A stretch of DNA of 7,627 bases, taken from assembly GCA_026967815.1 (NCBI GenBank), contig JAPUUO010000064.1, forward strand, positions 1 to 7,627, read 5' to 3'. A program made the position numbers and the translations under genes. This DNA comes from Candidatus Bathyarchaeota archaeon (GTDB lineage: Archaea > Thermoproteota > Bathyarchaeia > Bathyarchaeales > Bathyarchaeaceae). Each line of letters starts with the position of its first letter. Position 1 is the stretch's first letter. Under the pieces are notes generated by a model. That model was not told the origin of the DNA. It worked only from the letters and a program-made list of their open reading frames with translations, and made no database searches. Below, piece after piece: positions 6,245-7,627 of this stretch.

Positions 6245-6895
6245 CCCAGCTCCTGCAACCTGCCGCTGCCCGGCATTGCCGCTGACGTGGTCAATGAAGA
6301 GGGCGAATCCATCACCGAAGCCAACAAGGGCGGCTATCTGGTGATCAAAAAACCCTTCCCCTCCATGCTGCAAACAGTCTGGGGTGACGAGCAACGCTAT
6401 GTTGACACCTACTTCCCCAAATTCGGCGGCAAATATTACCTTGCCGGTGACAGCGCCCGAAGAGATAAAGACGGCTACTTCTGGATCATGGGTCGCATCG
6501 ACGACGTGGTCAACATCTCCGGCCACCGCCTCGGCACCATGGAAATCGAATCCGCCCTGGTGGCACATGAACGCGTAGTCGAAGCCGCGGTTGTCAGTCG
6601 CCCGCACGAAATCAAGGGCGAAGCCATCGTCGCTTTTGTCATCTGCCACGGTGAGAGGCCGGTGGGCGAAGAGGCCAAAAAAGTGGCTCAGGAACTGCGC
6701 GACTGGGTTGGCGAGGAAATCGGCGCGATCGCCAAACCCGACGACATCCGCTTTGCCGACGGCCTGCCCAAAACCCGCTCCGGAAAAATCATGCGCCGCC
6801 TGCTGAGAAACATCGCCCGCGGCGAAGAGATCACGCAGGATATTTCGACGCTGGAGAATGAAGGGGTAGTTAAGCAGTTGCAGGGAAAAGAGTAA
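6241..6895 (+). pseudogene. acs: 5'-truncated second copy of the acs 3' end
   Basis: The frame continues to TAA at 6893-6895 and encodes about the last 218 residues of acetyl-CoA synthetase: the end of the adenylation domain plus the mobile C-terminal domain. GRIDDVVNISGHRLG and the catalytic SGK lysine (6785-6787) are present, but the nucleotide-binding loop and the WWQTETG motif are absent, so it cannot be an active synthetase. No start codon with a ribosome binding site precedes it, and a GTG at 6287 could at most start 202 residues. Bases 6284-6846 are identical to 565-1127. Two early codons differ in sense (Gly to Ser at 6248-6250 and Thr to Asn at 6257-6259). At the end, nine codons and the stop differ silently. 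It follows the terminator at 6157-6192, so it is probably untranscribed from upstream. Confidence 0.9.
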
Positions 6896-7012
6896 AAGCT
6901 TTTCACCGCAGACAAATTTGACAGGATCAAATTTGAACAGCTGCTTTATGGCCCGAAGGGTGCAGGGCAGGAAGCCCGGAATAGCCGCAGAGACGCAGAG
7001 AAAAACATAAAG
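6241..7012 (+). repeat. Direct repeat copy B: acs 3' end plus downstream flank
   Basis: This is the partner of 522-1284. The left edge is abrupt, since 6181-6240 has no similarity to the corresponding upstream acs sequence. The right edge fades near 7012 after the CGCAGAGA repeats. The two copies enclose about 5 kb of AT-rich DNA. Confidence 0.95.
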
Positions 7013-7018
7013 AAACAG

Positions 7019-7054
7019 GTAGGTTGGGTTAGGCTCTTTTTGCCGTAACCCAAC
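7019..7054 (+). repeat. REP-type palindrome 1 with GTAG head
   Basis: GTAG (7019-7022) is followed directly by GTTGGGTTA (7023-7031), whose perfect complement TAACCCAAC is at 7046-7054. An inner GGC/GCC pair (7032-7034 and 7042-7044) extends the stem, leaving a T-rich loop. A GTAG-type tetranucleotide at the foot of a palindrome is the known signature of REP elements recognised by RAYT transposases, and a RAYT gene lies 156 bp downstream. Confidence 0.7.
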
Positions 7055-7132
7055 GTCTTTAAGGTAACTAACATAGTTGGGCTTCATGAAAGTCATTCAA
7101 ACTAATCTGCCGGATTATAAAGGCGATAACCT

Positions 7133-7162
7133 GTAGGTACGATTAGCGTAGCGTAATCGTAC
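7133..7162 (+). repeat. REP-type palindrome 2 with GTAG head
   Basis: GTAG (7133-7136) is followed by GTACGATTA (7137-7145), an 8-base centre GCGTAGCG and the perfect complement TAATCGTAC (7154-7162). It has the same orientation and head as the palindrome at 7019-7054, and both arms begin GGT (shared with the head) and end TTA. It ends 47 bp before the RAYT start codon, the usual position for a RAYT-linked REP. Confidence 0.8.
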
Positions 7163-7209
7163 GCATGATTATAAACTCGTTGATAATCCAATAATCGAGG
7201 CGAAGGGAT

Positions 7210-7627
7210 ATGCCCAATTACAAACTCGCATTCACTCCGGGCGGAACATGGTTTTTCACGATTAACCTGCTTGAACGTCACAATAATGACATGCTGGTGC
7301 GTGAAATTGAATTCCTACGAAAAGTGATTAAAAAGGTAAAGCAAAAATACCCTTTTCATATTGATGCGTGGGTGGTGTTGCCGGAACACATGCATTGTAT
7401 TTTCACGTTGCCAGAAATTGACTCCGATTTTAGCTTGCGTTAGCGTTTAATAAAGTCCGGCTTTTCTCGCTCATTACCCAAAACTGAGTATCTATCACCT
7501 GTGCGAAAATCATTAGGTGAACGAGGTATCTGGCAACGGCATTATTGGGAGCATTTAATACGCGATGATAACGATTACCAGCGTCATGTTGATTATGTGC
7601 ACATTAACCCGGTAAAGCATGGTTATG
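7210..7627 (+). pseudogene. REP-associated tyrosine transposase (RAYT) with premature amber stop, 3' end outside window
   Basis: The gene starts at ATG 7210 with GAGG at 7197-7200 as the likely ribosome binding site. It encodes the Y1/IS200-like HUH nuclease that nicks and moves REP palindromes. The N-terminus MPNYKLAFTPGGTWFFTINL is typical, and the metal-binding HUH motif is His60-Met-His62 in LPEHMHC. Codon 78 (7441-7443) is TAG where relatives have Trp (the conserved S.RW..IKSGFS context), a single G-to-A change from TGG. After it the same frame stays open for 61 codons to the window edge and still encodes conserved family sequence: RLIKSGFS, ERGIWQRHYWEHLIRDD and HVDYVHINPVKHGY. No other lesion is visible, so the nonsense mutation is probably recent, unless amber is suppressed or the base is a sequencing error. 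The truncated 77-residue product keeps the HUH motif but loses the C-terminal half. Confidence 0.92.

Larger units (their letters stand above)
6896..7209. other. Gene-free region holding the acs downstream flank and REP palindromes
   Basis: To about 7012 this is a diverged copy of the sequence after the first acs (1177-1284), with indels. It includes the second ACAGGATCAAA (6921-6931), a CAAATTTG motif repeated on both sides of it, and a tandem pair of CGCAGAGA units (6986-7001), of which the first copy region has only one. The rest contains two GTAG-headed palindromes listed separately. No gene is seen. Confidence 0.7.

Noticed and set aside
6287..6895. A separate 202-residue protein starting at GTG 6287
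   Set aside because: The frame is the tail of acs, similarity continues upstream of the GTG to 6241, and there is no ribosome binding site. It is better described as a truncated acs copy.
522..7012. Site-specific genomic island with att sites at the acs 3' end
   Set aside because: The shared sequence is about 760 bp and a mosaic, not a short exact core, and no integrase gene is in the window.
7023..7054. Intrinsic terminator instead of a REP palindrome
   Set aside because: The T-run is in the loop and not after the stem, and the GTAG head plus the adjacent RAYT gene fit a REP element better.

Overview
The window looks like a piece of a proteobacterial chromosome, most likely gammaproteobacterial. 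This is an inference from the acetyl-CoA synthetase, the REP-associated tyrosine transposase with GTAG-headed palindromes, and the CGCAGAGA repeats, not from a marker gene. Two base-composition regimes meet here. The acetyl-CoA synthetase sequences at both ends are GC-rich (the line at 121-180 is about 63% GC). The block from about 1285 to 6240 is AT-rich (the line at 2101-2160 is about 27% GC).

Layout: (1) 1-1176 is the C-terminal ~60% of an intact-looking acetyl-CoA synthetase gene (acs), cut by the window edge. (2) 1177-1887 is mostly non-coding, with a 141-bp segment bounded by 11-bp inverted repeats and a small lipoprotein gene broken by two frameshifts. (3) 4507-1888 (minus strand) is a probable two-gene operon: a methyl-accepting chemotaxis protein followed by a PhnD/TtrS-like periplasmic binding protein. 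(4) 4508-4956 is a divergent regulatory region containing a 26-bp tandem duplication of the chemoreceptor leader. (5) 4957-6129 is a second secreted, ModA-like binding protein with six cysteines, ended by a strong intrinsic terminator. (6) 6241-6895 is a 5'-truncated second copy of the acs 3' end, and its similarity to the first copy continues about 110 bp past the stop. (7) 7019-7627 holds two GTAG-headed REP-type palindromes and a RAYT transposase gene interrupted by one amber codon.

The AT-rich block is therefore framed by two direct copies of the acs 3' end. It carries what looks like one sensory module: a transmembrane chemoreceptor plus two soluble periplasmic binding proteins that could present ligands to it. 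The two acs copies are identical over 563 bp (565-1127 versus 6284-6846) but diverge sharply on both sides. In the last 17 codons there are ten differences, all silent. This mosaic fits integration by homologous recombination with gene conversion, or a metagenomic assembly join between strains; sequence alone cannot separate these. I saw no rRNA, tRNA, CRISPR array, phage gene or recognisable defence system.
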